64,000 nucleotides of DNA from Cyclina sinensis (Eukaryota > Mollusca > Bivalvia > Venerida > Veneridae). This document shows positions 39,694 to 50,516 of the stretch, one piece after another (positions within the stretch are counted from its first letter, which is position 1; each line of letters starts with the position of its first letter). A model generated the notes under the pieces. It was not told the origin of the DNA and did not search any database. It saw only the letters and a program-made list of their open reading frames with translations. The stretch covers positions 46,159,241 to 46,223,240 of the forward strand of contig JAAONU010000016.1 of the NCBI GenBank assembly GCA_012932295.1. The letters are read 5' to 3'. Position numbers and translations under genes: made by a program.

Positions 39694-40650
39694 CTCCACG
39701 CTGTTGAATGTCTTTTAAGCCCGTGAATCTTACTTTTACTTTTCCTTAGGTTTTCTTTGTCTTAAGTCACCTGCTCTGGGGCAAAGTTTCACGTCTATTA
39801 CGATTTATTCTGTTTTTCATTCGTTGGTTCCAACTGCTTTTTATTAGCTAAACGTTAACACACGCTATTGAGATAATCATATCAACTTCAGCTTTGTTCA
39901 GCCTATGTGGTAAAGTTTGATAACAAAATTTGATATATGTAATCCTCACATCGAAGTGTCCTTTTAAACATAATTCTCATTGTTTGCTTATTTCTGAATA
40001 CACATTTTATGGATACAGTGCTCCATTTTTGCGTTTAAGATATATTACTGGTTGAATGATTTACCCATGTCGCTAGTTACTCTAAACTTATTTCTGAGTT
40101 CTATGAAGTGTGATTGAAAACAGCAAACGTTACGTTTTAGCATTGTACTTGTTCTTTAAGTGTACGAATTATACTACCTACCAGAAGTTAGTAAATCGAA
40201 TTGAGATTTACTGCACGCTACTGTCCGATGCTTGTCGAAGCAAAAAACAATAGCAGTTTGTAAATGACCGGGATGTAAACTACAGCTCACGACATTTTAA
40301 GACAAAACCCATTTAAGGTAAATGACAAAGGGCCAGCGGATTGGATGAAATGTGGCTATCGTGTAAGACAATATAGATTTTGAAACATTTTACGCGTATC
40401 TTTGATCTTTGAATTTACAAGTAAGTCTAAAGGACGAAACAACTATTAAATGTAAAGCTTTCTAAAACTTTAAAACTAATACATTTGTTTTTGTTTTAAG
40501 TCGCAGTAATATGGCTGAACTTGAACTCTTTCCAGCCAGTTGGCCATCTTTCCTGGTAAAATAAGAACTACTTGTAATTGTGATCCTTGGACTTTTATTC
40601 ACAGAGTTTTCGCCTTGTCCACAGGACTGGCAATGTTTTTTTTTTCAAAG
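39694..40650. other. Upstream region of the minus-strand receptor gene
   Basis: No coding sequence is recognised. It would hold the 5' UTR and promoter of the receptor at 38485-39693. I cannot place a TATA box or initiator with confidence. Confidence 0.45.
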
Positions 40651-40989
40651 TTAAGACACTGATAAATTCATATGGAATGCTAACTTTTGGTTTGAACTGT
40701 ACCCGTGGTCATGTAGGTAGTGGGTGATATTTTTATCTGATGGACCAATTGTTTCTGTCTTATTGTGCTTTCTGTGTGACTTTGCTATCTCAACTTGCGG
40801 TAACATTGCATTCTTTTTGGTGTTTTGTTTAAAACAAAACTTTTCTTCCTTAAGTATTGTTTTAGGTAATTGTAAAGACGAAATTTCCTTTGTTTTCACC
40901 GACGGGAATGGGTCAAGTTCATGTTGTGCTGGGTCAATGTAAGTATATGGGCCAAGCGTCACGCTTTGTTCAGGTAGATAATTGAACAT
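40651..40989 (-). CDS. Small unassigned open frame, 112 codons
   Basis: An ATG-to-stop frame starting MFNYLPEQSVTLGPYTYIDP and ending SSNQKLAFHMNLSVS. It is hydrophilic, rich in Lys, Thr, Gln and Pro, with no signal peptide, membrane segment or cysteine pattern. I recognise no domain. It could be a terminal exon or a chance frame on an A-rich strand. It lies 0.96 kb upstream of, and on the same strand as, the first receptor gene. Confidence 0.25.
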   Translation of the reverse strand: MFNYLPEQSVTLGPYTYIDPAQHELDPFPSVKTKEISSLQLPKTILKEEKFCFKQNTKKNAMLPQVEIAKSHRKHNKTETIGPSDKNITHYLHDHGYSSNQKLAFHMNLSVS

Positions 40990-42005
40990 TTTAGAAACAA
41001 AGGGCAGGGCGCTTTTAAATAACTTTGAAATTATGTCACCTTGGTTTTCTTGTATTTTATCATGAACTTGTCACGCGGGCAAAGTTGTGATGCAGTGTTA
41101 AAAGGACACAAAAGTACGAAAAAGTGGTCAGCCGTTACTCGTGACTTACTGGCACATTGTATAGGAGTCTTGTTGATTTATCAGTCCTTACATTCCAGGA
41201 AGTAGATTTGCTTGTAAAAACTTTTTTCAACTCAAGTAATTAGTTGCAAATTTAGCTATGTTTAACACAGATGACCAAAGATGATTGTGTTTGCTCGGAG
41301 AAATCCAATATCACCCTCCACTGCGTTTTCTGAGCAGTGTATATCATGAAGTTTTAATTATTTATAAAGCTGTCTCTCTTTGTTCAATGGTTGAATTTAT
41401 GGTACAGTTATTTGGCTAATTGACTTGTGATTTTTTTCAGAATCTTGATACACTTACTCGTTTCAGTACAGTTTTTCTCTCAAATAAAAACACAAGTCTT
41501 TCTTTTGAAACAACGACTTGCGCACCATTCAAAATTTTGATTTTGTGTTCTTGTGACCGGTATTCAGGTAATACACAAATACATGTATATTCACAGACTC
41601 TATAGAGTGATTCATTTTTAGCTCGACATCTCCAGAACCGCAAATCACAATCAGGTATCGAGAGAGAGCGTCATCTGTTTTGAACAGGTTAATTTATTCA
41701 GATTAATGCGCACACAGACGCCTCTAAAACAGGGACCACGAACTCAGATAAAAGCCACGCAAATATTAAAGACGTAGACATTTTACCATTCATAAAAAAA
41801 CTGTTTGTGCATTAACACAATTTCTCTCCGCCTACGGTGTTAAATACGATTTACCTGAGTATAAAAAGATTACAACATATTGTACCCAGCCAGCCTGATT
41901 GTAACAAAAAAGTTCAAGTTTATGTACTTACTCTGAAGCGGTCAAAAGTAGTGCGGATTGAAAACACTTCTGTTATGCGAACAATGCAAAATTTTGAATT
42001 AAATA

Positions 42006-43863
42006 CGAGGGGTGATTCAAAAGTTCGCGGAATTTATCTCTAAATCATTTATTTTTTCACCGAATCACATTAAATTTCGCATAAATATAATTCAACGTAT
42101 TTTAACTAACATTTTCGTTTAGTTTATGGAATATGTGTAACCGGAAGAATATAAATGGTCTCCATAGCAACCACGGTTAGGTGACTTGAAGCAGGCCAAA
42201 ATATTTCGTTTTACTAATTCACTTCAGACGATAGTATGTTTTCAAATGTTGCTCAATTTTGGCGCGAACGTAACTGACGTTAGAATGACGTGTTGACGTC
42301 ATTTCCTATAATTTTGATTACATTACGTTGAACCGTTACTCCACAGCAGCGAGTTGTCGCCATGTCTTCAACTTCTTCCGCGACGTCAACAAGTGAATTG
42401 GAGCTACGCGCAGTTGTGAAATTTTGTGTTGGACTCAAACTTACACCAGTTGAGACGTTGAATCAAATTAAAAACTCGCATACATTACAACCTTGTGGTA
42501 AATCGTTTGTCTACAAATGGCATGAGCGATTTCGGAACGGCAGAAAATCGGTACTTGATGACGATAGAGCAGGTAGACCAGCATCCGCTATGACGACGAG
42601 CAACGCAACGTTAGTGAGAGAGCTTTTGGACAACGACCGGCGCTTAACGGTTAGGGGTATTGCAGAGGAACTCTCCCTATCGTATTCTACTGTGCAACGA
42701 ATTCTTACAGAAGAGCTAAATATGTCCAAAGTATCTGCGCGTTGGGTGCCCAGACTTCTGACTGATGAAAACAAGCAGCGGAGGTTAGAATGTTCTCAGC
42801 AATTTCTGGATCTGTACGACGCACAGGGTGACGAGTTTTTGGACAAAATCATCACGACAGACGAGACATGGTTATACCATTATGATCCAGAGTCGAAACA
42901 GCAGTCGTCCGTCTGGAAGTCACCAGACACACCTCCACCAAAAAAGGCCAGGACAACACGCAGCTGCAAAAAGGAAATGTTCATCTTCTTCATGGATAGA
43001 CAAGGGCTTTTGCTTCAACACAAGGTGCGCGACGGATGTACCGTAAATGCCGACTATTATTCAAAGGTATGCCGCATTTTAGTCATACAAACGATCAACA
43101 CTTATATATTATTTTTATAACAAACTAATATTTTACAGTATGTATTGTTTCAAATAACAAAATATATAAAAATATTATTTAAAATGTGCCGCTTTTTACT
43201 TTCTTAAACTTAAATTATTTCATGTTTTCCCGTTTGTTTGTTTGACTTCAGGTGCTTAGACGCGATCTGATACAGGCTCTGCGCCGCAAGCGCCCCCTGT
43301 TGGTACTGGATGATGTTATACTCCATCATGACAACGCTCCAGCACATCGGGCACAGAGTACAGAGTTAGAGATTTCACTGCTTGGTTTCAGTCTCTTACC
43401 ACATCCGCCGTACAGCCCGGATCTAGCACCGATGGACTTTCGTCTGTTTCCAGATATGAAGAGGGAACTCAGAGGCCAGAGATTTGAAACAACATTAGAG
43501 CTACGCAATAAGGCTCGTGAAGTAATCTCTTCATTCAGTCAGGATTGGTTTAAGGTAACATTTATGCAATGGGTACAAAGGCATAGGAAGTGTGTAGCGA
43601 CGGGCGGCGATTACGTCGAGAAGGTGAATCGTACGCTAGAATTTGACCGTTAGTGACGTCGACGTCGTGATGGCGTGCGTCAAGTGCCGGTCATGTATAC
43701 AATTCAAATATGTACAAACGATTTATTAGTAAATGTATTTCAATGAGATTACGGCTCTGCTTTAGTATTGAGTAAACGTATCGAGTGATGTAATTTTTGT
43801 GTTTGTATTGTCTTTTCCGTTCTAGTAATAAAGCAATTCCGCGAACTTTTGAATCACCCCTCG
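42006..43863 (+). mobile_element. Full-length mariner transposon
   Basis: Perfect 29-bp terminal inverted repeats (42006-42034 and 43835-43863, beginning cgaggggtgattcaaaagtt) lie exactly between TA dinucleotides (42004-42005 and 43864-43865), the target duplication of Tc1/mariner elements. The element is 1858 bp, longer than the usual 1.3 kb of mariner. The excess is a 327-bp leader between the left repeat and the ATG, a 185-bp intron, and 181 bp between the stop and the right repeat. The identical ends and open reading frame suggest recent insertion. Confidence 0.95.
42362..43653 (+). CDS. Mariner transposase split by one intron
   Basis: Exons 42362-43066 and 43252-43653 join in phase 0 through a 185-bp GT-AG intron (43067-43251) into 368 residues. 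Residues 12-125 are the paired helix-turn-helix DNA-binding region. The mariner linker motif is WVPRLL (128-133). The catalytic triad is D167 (TTDETW), D262 (HHDNAPAH) and D297 (APMDF). There are 34 residues between the second and third Asp, the D34D signature of mariner. YSPDLAP (289-295) is intact. The enzyme would cut and paste the element at TA sites in the nucleus. No frameshift or stop is present if the intron is removed; unspliced, the frame ends at 43120, before the second and third Asp. The protein is slightly longer than the usual 345-350 residues. Confidence 0.93.
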
Positions 43864-44138
43864 TATTTGTTTTTTTAAACCACGGATAAAACTATCTCAA
43901 AAATATCTTCTAGAGAGAAAGTAAGCAAACGTAGAATGAAATGATCGTGTGATTTAAATGTAATTATACTACACTCCTAGAAGGTAACAAATTCACCAAA
44001 TAAGATGATATTATGCGAAGGTTAACAACGGTCATACGGTCTTTGTTATTCAAAGTTTTTCTCTCTTTCTTTCTTTCTTTCTTTCTGACTCGTTTTGTTA
44101 AAGTGCCCTATAATTATATCTTTAAGACAAAACTGTAT

Positions 44139-44139
<1 letters not shown>
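43864..44139. other. Flank of mariner with (CTTT)n run
   Basis: Non-coding; a ctttctttcttt run lies at about 44058-44085. Confidence 0.6.
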
Positions 44140-44195
<56 letters not shown>

Positions 44196-44226
44196 CAGTC
44201 AGTCAGTCAGTCAGTCAGTCAGTCAG

Positions 44227-44257
<31 letters not shown>

Positions 44258-44336
44258 ATCAATCAATCAATCAATCAGTCAGTCAGTCAGTCAGTCAATC
44301 AGTCAATCAGTCAATCAATCAGTAAATCAGAATGCG
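44140..44336. repeat. Tetranucleotide (AATC/AGTC)n microsatellite
   Basis: Pure blocks of aatc alternate with blocks of agtc for almost 200 bp. An open frame of 139 codons rich in Ser-Ile-Asn-Gln across it is an artefact. Confidence 0.95.
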
Positions 44337-46112
44337 ACAACAAAAATGAACGAACAAAATAATGTACGAAAAAAAGAAAGGAAGGAAGAATGTAAAAAAC
44401 GAACGAACGAACTCGTCAGAAGACTTTTGTGAATGCAAAGAAGTTCGATGAACAGTGGACATAGCAAAATATGAGTATCGGCATAAACCCTTGGCTCCAC
44501 GCTTAAATTTCATTACGTCTCATGCTTTCTATATTGCGCTAAATTCCATTCGATTTAGTTATGTTCTGAAAAAAGAAAAGATTTTCATATAATGTAACCT
44601 CTTTTCAGTAATCAATGGAACAATTATCATGCTTGCTATGTCAAAGCTTTGGTTAAACAGACATTATATGTTGGTACAGAAAAATGATTGTTCTGATTCG
44701 GCTCAATGATACTTTGCTAATGCATGGCTACTTTTTGACGTCAAATGCTCTATTGCTTTTTCTTTGACTTGTATCTCTTGAACGATTATATTCGTTTTTC
44801 CATTATTCAGTGGCAAAAAGATATGACAACTTTACATAATTTGTACCGAGAGTAAGATAATGGCAGAATAATGACTTTTCTATTGCTTGAACGTGTAATA
44901 TTGCTTTAGACAGCCAGAGGAGGAAATGACGTCATACATGTTAAGTGTTTTGACGCAGGCGAACGGATTTCTATACTAACGTCTTTGACCGTTTGCAAGA
45001 AAGAAACAGACATTGAACTATTTGTATTTGAAATGTTAGTTCTCCAAGAAGAGTACTTCATTAATCTTTTATCAGATAGTGGCTTGAAGTGTATTCACCT
45101 TTAAAACTGACTTAAAGTTTATACATATATCAAGATAAAGTGAAAAGGTAAAACTGCGCGTTGATATGTTTGCTGTCTGTCGAATACTTTCAGTATTTTG
45201 ATTAAAAAAATGTTTTAACGAATTTCCATGTTCTGAAAGGTCACTTCTAATATTTTTATCAACTTAACACTTTAGGTGCAGTCACCGTTCGTAAGGAGTG
45301 ACAGCACTTTTTTCAAAATTATGGCACATCCCGGGCCTAACATAGATACTATTATGAAAACAGGTTCGATAACTCTTCAACATTTATGATCCTTTCTTAT
45401 CTTGACATTTCAGTTAAATATATTTTTATTCTAATCATCCGTTTTAAGGCTTTTTTAATCTGTTTAGCGTTTGTTTTTTTTCTTTTTTCTTTTTTGTACA
45501 AGGCATTTACTTAAACCAATTGATTAAAGATAGCCAGTTCTTTGAAGAACTGGAAGACAAACGCGAGATATAGATTATAACGAACAATCACGTGCGTTGA
45601 AATGACAAGTATGTGTCAATATTACATTGAAAGATAAACATTGTCATTCATTCAGGATATTTTAACATAATCTTAAAAGCTTTGTACTTATAAACCTAAT
45701 TCTTTAAAAGAAAAGGATTTTGTTAACGAGTCGTTGACAGTATAATAAATATTCTGTTTTAGCACTTTTTGGGGGATAAATTTCTGTCTTAAAGAGAGAG
45801 AGAGGGAGAGAGTTTATTATGAGTTTGAAGGTTAAACAAACGCCATTGTTTATGATCGAAGAAGTTTTGTCTGTAATTTTGCATTTTTGTATGGGTTTTC
45901 ATCTTGTATAGCAGCGTCTGTGATCTCACATAATTTTACGAACTGTTTGTGATCTAACATACTGACAACGATTATAAGACATACTGCAATTTTTAATCTA
46001 TTCATATATTTACTGGTTCCCAATTATTTGCCTCGACATATATCTTATCAAATAGCAATTATAAATGAATAAAAAAATTACCTGCTGTAAGTCATAACTC
46101 ACGGAAGGATCA
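44337..46112. other. No gene recognised
   Basis: AT-rich sequence. A short gagagagag run lies at 45793-45812. I see no supported open frame or RNA gene. Confidence 0.5.
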
Positions 46113-46410
46113 ATAGTCCGGTGGTATCGTGCTGGGCTTGTAACCCAGTGATCGCAAGTTCAATCCCCAGCTCCTCCATTAACACAGCTAATCTTTCAGG
46201 TGAGACATTTAACTGAGACCCCAAGTATCCGGGCTATATGCACTTAGCATGTGACAGAACCAGAGATGTCTCTGAAATGGGATGCTTTCTGCATCTTGCA
46301 CAATCCCTACAACTCTTCAAAGGGCGTCGGTCATATTGGAAACAGGTACAGGCGATAAATAACCTCAGATATAAATACAATTTACTAGTCTACAGAATTC
46401 AGTAGGGTCG
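46113..46410 (+). repeat. tRNA-Thr-like SINE
   Basis: The 5' part resembles a tRNA: the A-box area is agtccggtggtatcg. The anticodon arm is a perfect 5-bp stem, ctggg-cttgtaa-cccag (anticodon TGT, Thr). The B box is caagttcaatccc. The end ctcctcc roughly pairs with ggaagga at the start. The unit continues about 220 bp into a body with gagatgtctctgaaatggga, so it is a SINE and not a tRNA gene. Confidence 0.65.
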
Positions 46411-48241
46411 AACAATCTACAGGATCCACTGGGGTGTATCAGAAAATCACAAATGAACGGACTAATGCAAAATTTTAGTGGAGTTTTAACTTTATTAGTT
46501 TGACAAATACCGTTACGTGTAACGCGTCTGAGTAGGAATTTCACCTGTTTATAACGTCAAGCATTTATTTTTTTCAAATGCTGATACTGTTAATATCGAC
46601 TGTTCAATATGAATAAATATTTCACGCCGTGAGGTTTTCCAAACTTTGAATAGGTGCTTTAAAAACCGTCAGAAAGCAATAATGTATATTTGATAAGCAC
46701 TTGGTTCTATCAAGGCTCTGCACTATATATATATGTATGCACACTTTTATGGTAATGAACATACTTGTTAGGAAGTGCAAACACATTTCATACAGTTATA
46801 TTTGATTCACGCCCGTTTTTATCGTTGATTTCAGTTGGTCCTCAACTAATGGACTAGGAAGTGACAGGGGTCATTTTGGGTTGTCAAGCAATATTGGAAA
46901 TAAAGACTAGATTGAATGGAAATGTTGAAAAAAAGACAAAATTTAAAAACATGCATCAAAACATGTAAACCTCTGAGTAACAGTATCTTTAATTTCCCTA
47001 TTTACGAGTTTAACCAACTAGGAAGTAACGATTAAATATCCTCAAATATTTGTTAATAGGTTTATTCATGTTATTAAACATATTGCACAAAAATGTAAAC
47101 AGGTCTATGAAATATTTAATCATATTTTAGCTAAAAATTGCACTAAAATTGTCATATCTGGATCATCATTATCATAATCATCATTATCATCACGAACGTC
47201 ATCATGATCATCACTACCATCAACATCATCATCGACTTAAGTTCCTGTGATCTTCGATATTTTGACATACGTCGTGGTCTGTTTAATTTCCTAAAACAAC
47301 GTAAAAGATATGCCTCCTGAAACATGTGAGCAATAGGAAATATTTGGTCATTTACCTGACAATTTAAAGATGTCTGAAAAAAATATTTCTTGTATTATTT
47401 GTGTATTTATGTAAGTAACATTTCTCTTCCTCTGGATTTCACCTATAAAACTACAACAATTTACATAATAAATGAACTGTTTAGAGATTAAAGTGATAGC
47501 ACTGATGGATTTACAGAATATGATGTTAGTGTGTTAAGAACTGCACGTAAAAGCCACCTTTTAAAACTAAGCAAATAAAAGAAAAAAACATATTTATCAA
47601 CAATTTGGAGAAGTTCATATTAATTGCCATAGCAACAGATAAGCACTGTTTAAAGGTATGATATTTTGGTTTCCCACATAATGTTCAAAAAATAAGTTGT
47701 CCTTAAGAGAGAATATCACAGTTACTTTATATATGTTCTAGCGTTTAGCATATTGTTTTCTTGTAAAAAAGATCATTTTCTTTTCTCTAGCAGGATTCTA
47801 CATTGTTTGCGCATTTCACGTTACAATGAGTAGAATATTATATCCAAAACCAGGGAAAATCCATCATCTAATTTTCTAGACTGTGTTGCAGTTTTATCTT
47901 TGTATTGAATCATATCTTGAAGCTTATCATTTTCTGACAACAGTTGCTCAAGATATCTGTTCAACTAAAGTGTTTTTAAGACTGATTATCATCAAAGGTC
48001 AGCTATATGCAGTTAGGAAAAATACGAATTCAAGATGTGTGGGTTGCTTCATGTAGGGGAAGGAAAGATTTTCTTAAAATAATTTCACAGTCTGTACTTT
48101 GAATAAGTCTAAACACGTTTTTCCTTTTACAATGTAACAACCTGATTCGCAGAATTATCCTGAAGAATCCATCAGAATGTATATTCGAACACAAAATTTT
48201 CTGAACGTTGTCTGAAGAAAAACGCCTTTTCTTCAGCGTTG
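46411..48241. other. Intergenic, 3' flank of the second receptor
   Basis: An imperfect (ATC)n tract lies at 47160-47235. Otherwise AT-rich non-coding DNA that would include the receptor 3' UTR. No gene recognised. Confidence 0.5.
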
Positions 48242-49453
48242 CTAGTGAGATTGTCTTGTTATGCCATTGTCCATCTTAGAATTATGTCTTTCTGAATGTT
48301 GGAACTCCGAATGAAACGTACTTGAAATCTTTTCATCTTCAAATTCACTGACTCCGCGACACACTTTACACGTTAGTATACGTCTGAAAGCCTTTTTATA
48401 GCTTTTGTTGAAGTTATAATACAAGATTGGATTTAGCATAGAATTTATGTACCCCAACCACAGCGCAACCGTCCAGGGTACATATGGAATTTTGTAGTCA
48501 ATAAATGGATCTACGATGTTAAGTCCAAAGAACGGAAACCAACATATAAAGAAGCAACCTATGATGATTCCAACTGTTTTAGCCGCCTTTGTTTCATGTT
48601 TTAACCTTCCTTTTCGATGTTTTTTGTGTGAGGAAAGTTCCAGGCTACAGATCTGATATGCCTGCTTCCTGGCCGCTTTGAATATTTTAATATAACATAT
48701 AACAATGAAGCAGGTTGGAATATAGAATGCAATCATGGAACAAATTGTGGAAAATTGTTTGTTTACCACGAAAACACAGAACGAAGGATCTGAGGATGGG
48801 AAAGCACATTCCACGTATTCTTCTATTCCGATGAGATTCCAGTTATTAAGAATCGGCACAAAAGAAATTAATATAGGCACGACCCAGCAGAATACAAGCA
48901 TTACAGTGACTTTAGACCGGTTAAGCCGTTCATGAATAAACGGTCTACAGATGGCTAGATATCTATCTATGGCTAAACAGGACAAATTGAATATCGAAGT
49001 GGTTGTAAACATTACATCAAAACTCGTTGTGATGAGGCATAGCTCCCGCCCTAGATTCCAAATCTTGTTGTTGAATTGCTGATATATACCGAATGGCATC
49101 ACGAGTATTGCAACCATGGAATCAGCCACGGCAAGGGAGACAACAAATGCGTTTGTGATAGTTTGCAATCGTTTATGGGTAAAAACAGCCGCTATTACTA
49201 AACTGCTTCCAATCAGTGTGAAAGAAGGAAATATAAACAAGCATGTCGCCAGTAGATAACGCGTTGTTGATCCGTAAAATGGCGGAGGTCCAGGCTTATC
49301 TTTCAGAATGGCGTCACAATTACTTCCGGTTCCAAAAGTATCGACGTCTTCTGGCACTGAATAATTTATCACCGAGTTTTCATTATAATAGCCGTAAACC
49401 ACGGATATATCTCCAAATTCACTTTCATTTAAATGATATGACTGTAACTCCAT
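48242..49453 (-). CDS. 5-HT4-like aminergic class A GPCR
   Basis: An intronless 403-residue receptor with an ATG at 49453. Landmarks are D111 (2.50), C139-C216 disulphide, D146 (3.32, amine-binding Asp), DRY 163-165, W190 (4.50), P246 (5.50), CWFPFF with W305 (6.48), N312 (6.55), Y335 (7.43) and NPILY (341-345). C238-S239 and A242 in TM5 match the Cys-Ser...Ala pattern of 5-HT4. NIVDPFIDY (312-320) and LWLGYINS (331-338) are also shared with it. Family knowledge predicts a Gs-coupled amine receptor in neurons or effector tissue; the exact amine (serotonin or another) is inference. Oddity: TM1 has Ser at 83 where nearly all class A receptors have Asn 1.50. N9-E-S and N30-Y-S are likely glycan sites. 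It is clearly a paralogue of the gene at 38485-39693, on the same strand. Confidence 0.95.
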   Translation of the reverse strand: MELQSYHLNESEFGDISVVYGYYNENSVINYSVPEDVDTFGTGSNCDAILKDKPGPPPFYGSTTRYLLATCLFIFPSFTLIGSSLVIAAVFTHKRLQTITNAFVVSLAVADSMVAILVMPFGIYQQFNNKIWNLGRELCLITTSFDVMFTTTSIFNLSCLAIDRYLAICRPFIHERLNRSKVTVMLVFCWVVPILISFVPILNNWNLIGIEEYVECAFPSSDPSFCVFVVNKQFSTICSMIAFYIPTCFIVICYIKIFKAARKQAYQICSLELSSHKKHRKGRLKHETKAAKTVGIIIGCFFICWFPFFGLNIVDPFIDYKIPYVPWTVALWLGYINSMLNPILYYNFNKSYKKAFRRILTCKVCRGVSEFEDEKISSTFHSEFQHSERHNSKMDNGITRQSH

Positions 49454-50508
49454 ATTTAAGCACCCACTTGTTCAGCATCTGTAACAAGTTCCTTGTTGCA
49501 CCATTATAGGCTGTTTACCAGATATAGTTACGCACTAAGATGCAACTCCAGATGCACACACCGATGTTTCTTAAATCACTTTGCTATGAAATACAGCGAA
49601 AATGCTTATTTATGTCCTGTCTCAAACCGATTTACGATAGCCTCTCATTCCATATCTAATGGAACAGATTTCCGTGTTTACTTTATCCGTCTAATCGATA
49701 GTAAAGTATTTCACCGTCATTCACAAACTGTCCAGCTTCGAAAAAAAACATGACACGTTAATTTATTTAAAAAAACAGACAAGTATGGTTGTTTTCATTC
49801 AAATCAAGGAAGTTTTCGATAAATGTTACAGGTATATATACGCCCAGATGTTTACTATCTTTTTAACTTTCAACTCGGTTTAAAATATAATACAGTGACG
49901 GTTTAACTTGTATACCCTAAACTTACATGCGTGGCATTAACTCAAGTGTTCCGTGACATTCATACTTATATGGTAGACATTTGCACGTTGAACTTTTTGA
50001 TCGTTTTAAAGTCAGTGAAAGTTAAATTACCATTTAAGGAAAAGTTTTAAGTACCTCCACTTCAGTACTTGCTTATGTGTCACATTCCTTCGTTTTAACG
50101 AATCTCTCTTACGAAATATTACTTTGTACAGTTTGAATCTTAGATTTAAAATTATTTTGAGTGTACTTCAAGTGATGTAACCTTTCGGACATTCAATATA
50201 ATGTATCTCCTCTGACGTTGAGTAAATTTGACCTTTCGGACATTCACACATATACATTTAACCTTTAAAGATATCAATTATATATGCACGCAGATTTAAG
50301 TAAGGACATACTCGGGTTCACTATGTAAAATTGGTTAAGGTAGAGAAAGAAGGCTAAGCCATTTAAAGCTTGCTGTCAAAAAATGTAAAAATTATCTTGA
50401 CTCAAAGTATTTTATATCGATCGCTTTTTCTGACGTCTGGTTGAAGGGTTATATTGATTTTCGCTAAACGAAGTGTTTCATGCATAATGTATCGTACCTG
50501 CGGGTAAC
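49454..50508. other. Upstream region of the second receptor
   Basis: Would hold its 5' UTR and promoter. Contains two copies of acctttcggacattca (about 50178 and 50231). No gene recognised. Confidence 0.45.
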
Positions 50509-50516
50509 ATTTTGAT

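Noticed and set aside
39694..39699. Starting the first receptor two codons upstream at a GTG
   Set aside because: Animal genes start at ATG; the first in-frame ATG is at 39693 and only a few codons separate it from an upstream stop.
42511..43508. Minus-strand frames over the mariner transposase
   Set aside because: Antisense shadows of the transposase exons.
44013..44432. 139-codon frame rich in Ser-Ile-Asn-Gln
   Set aside because: Translation of the AATC/AGTC microsatellite.
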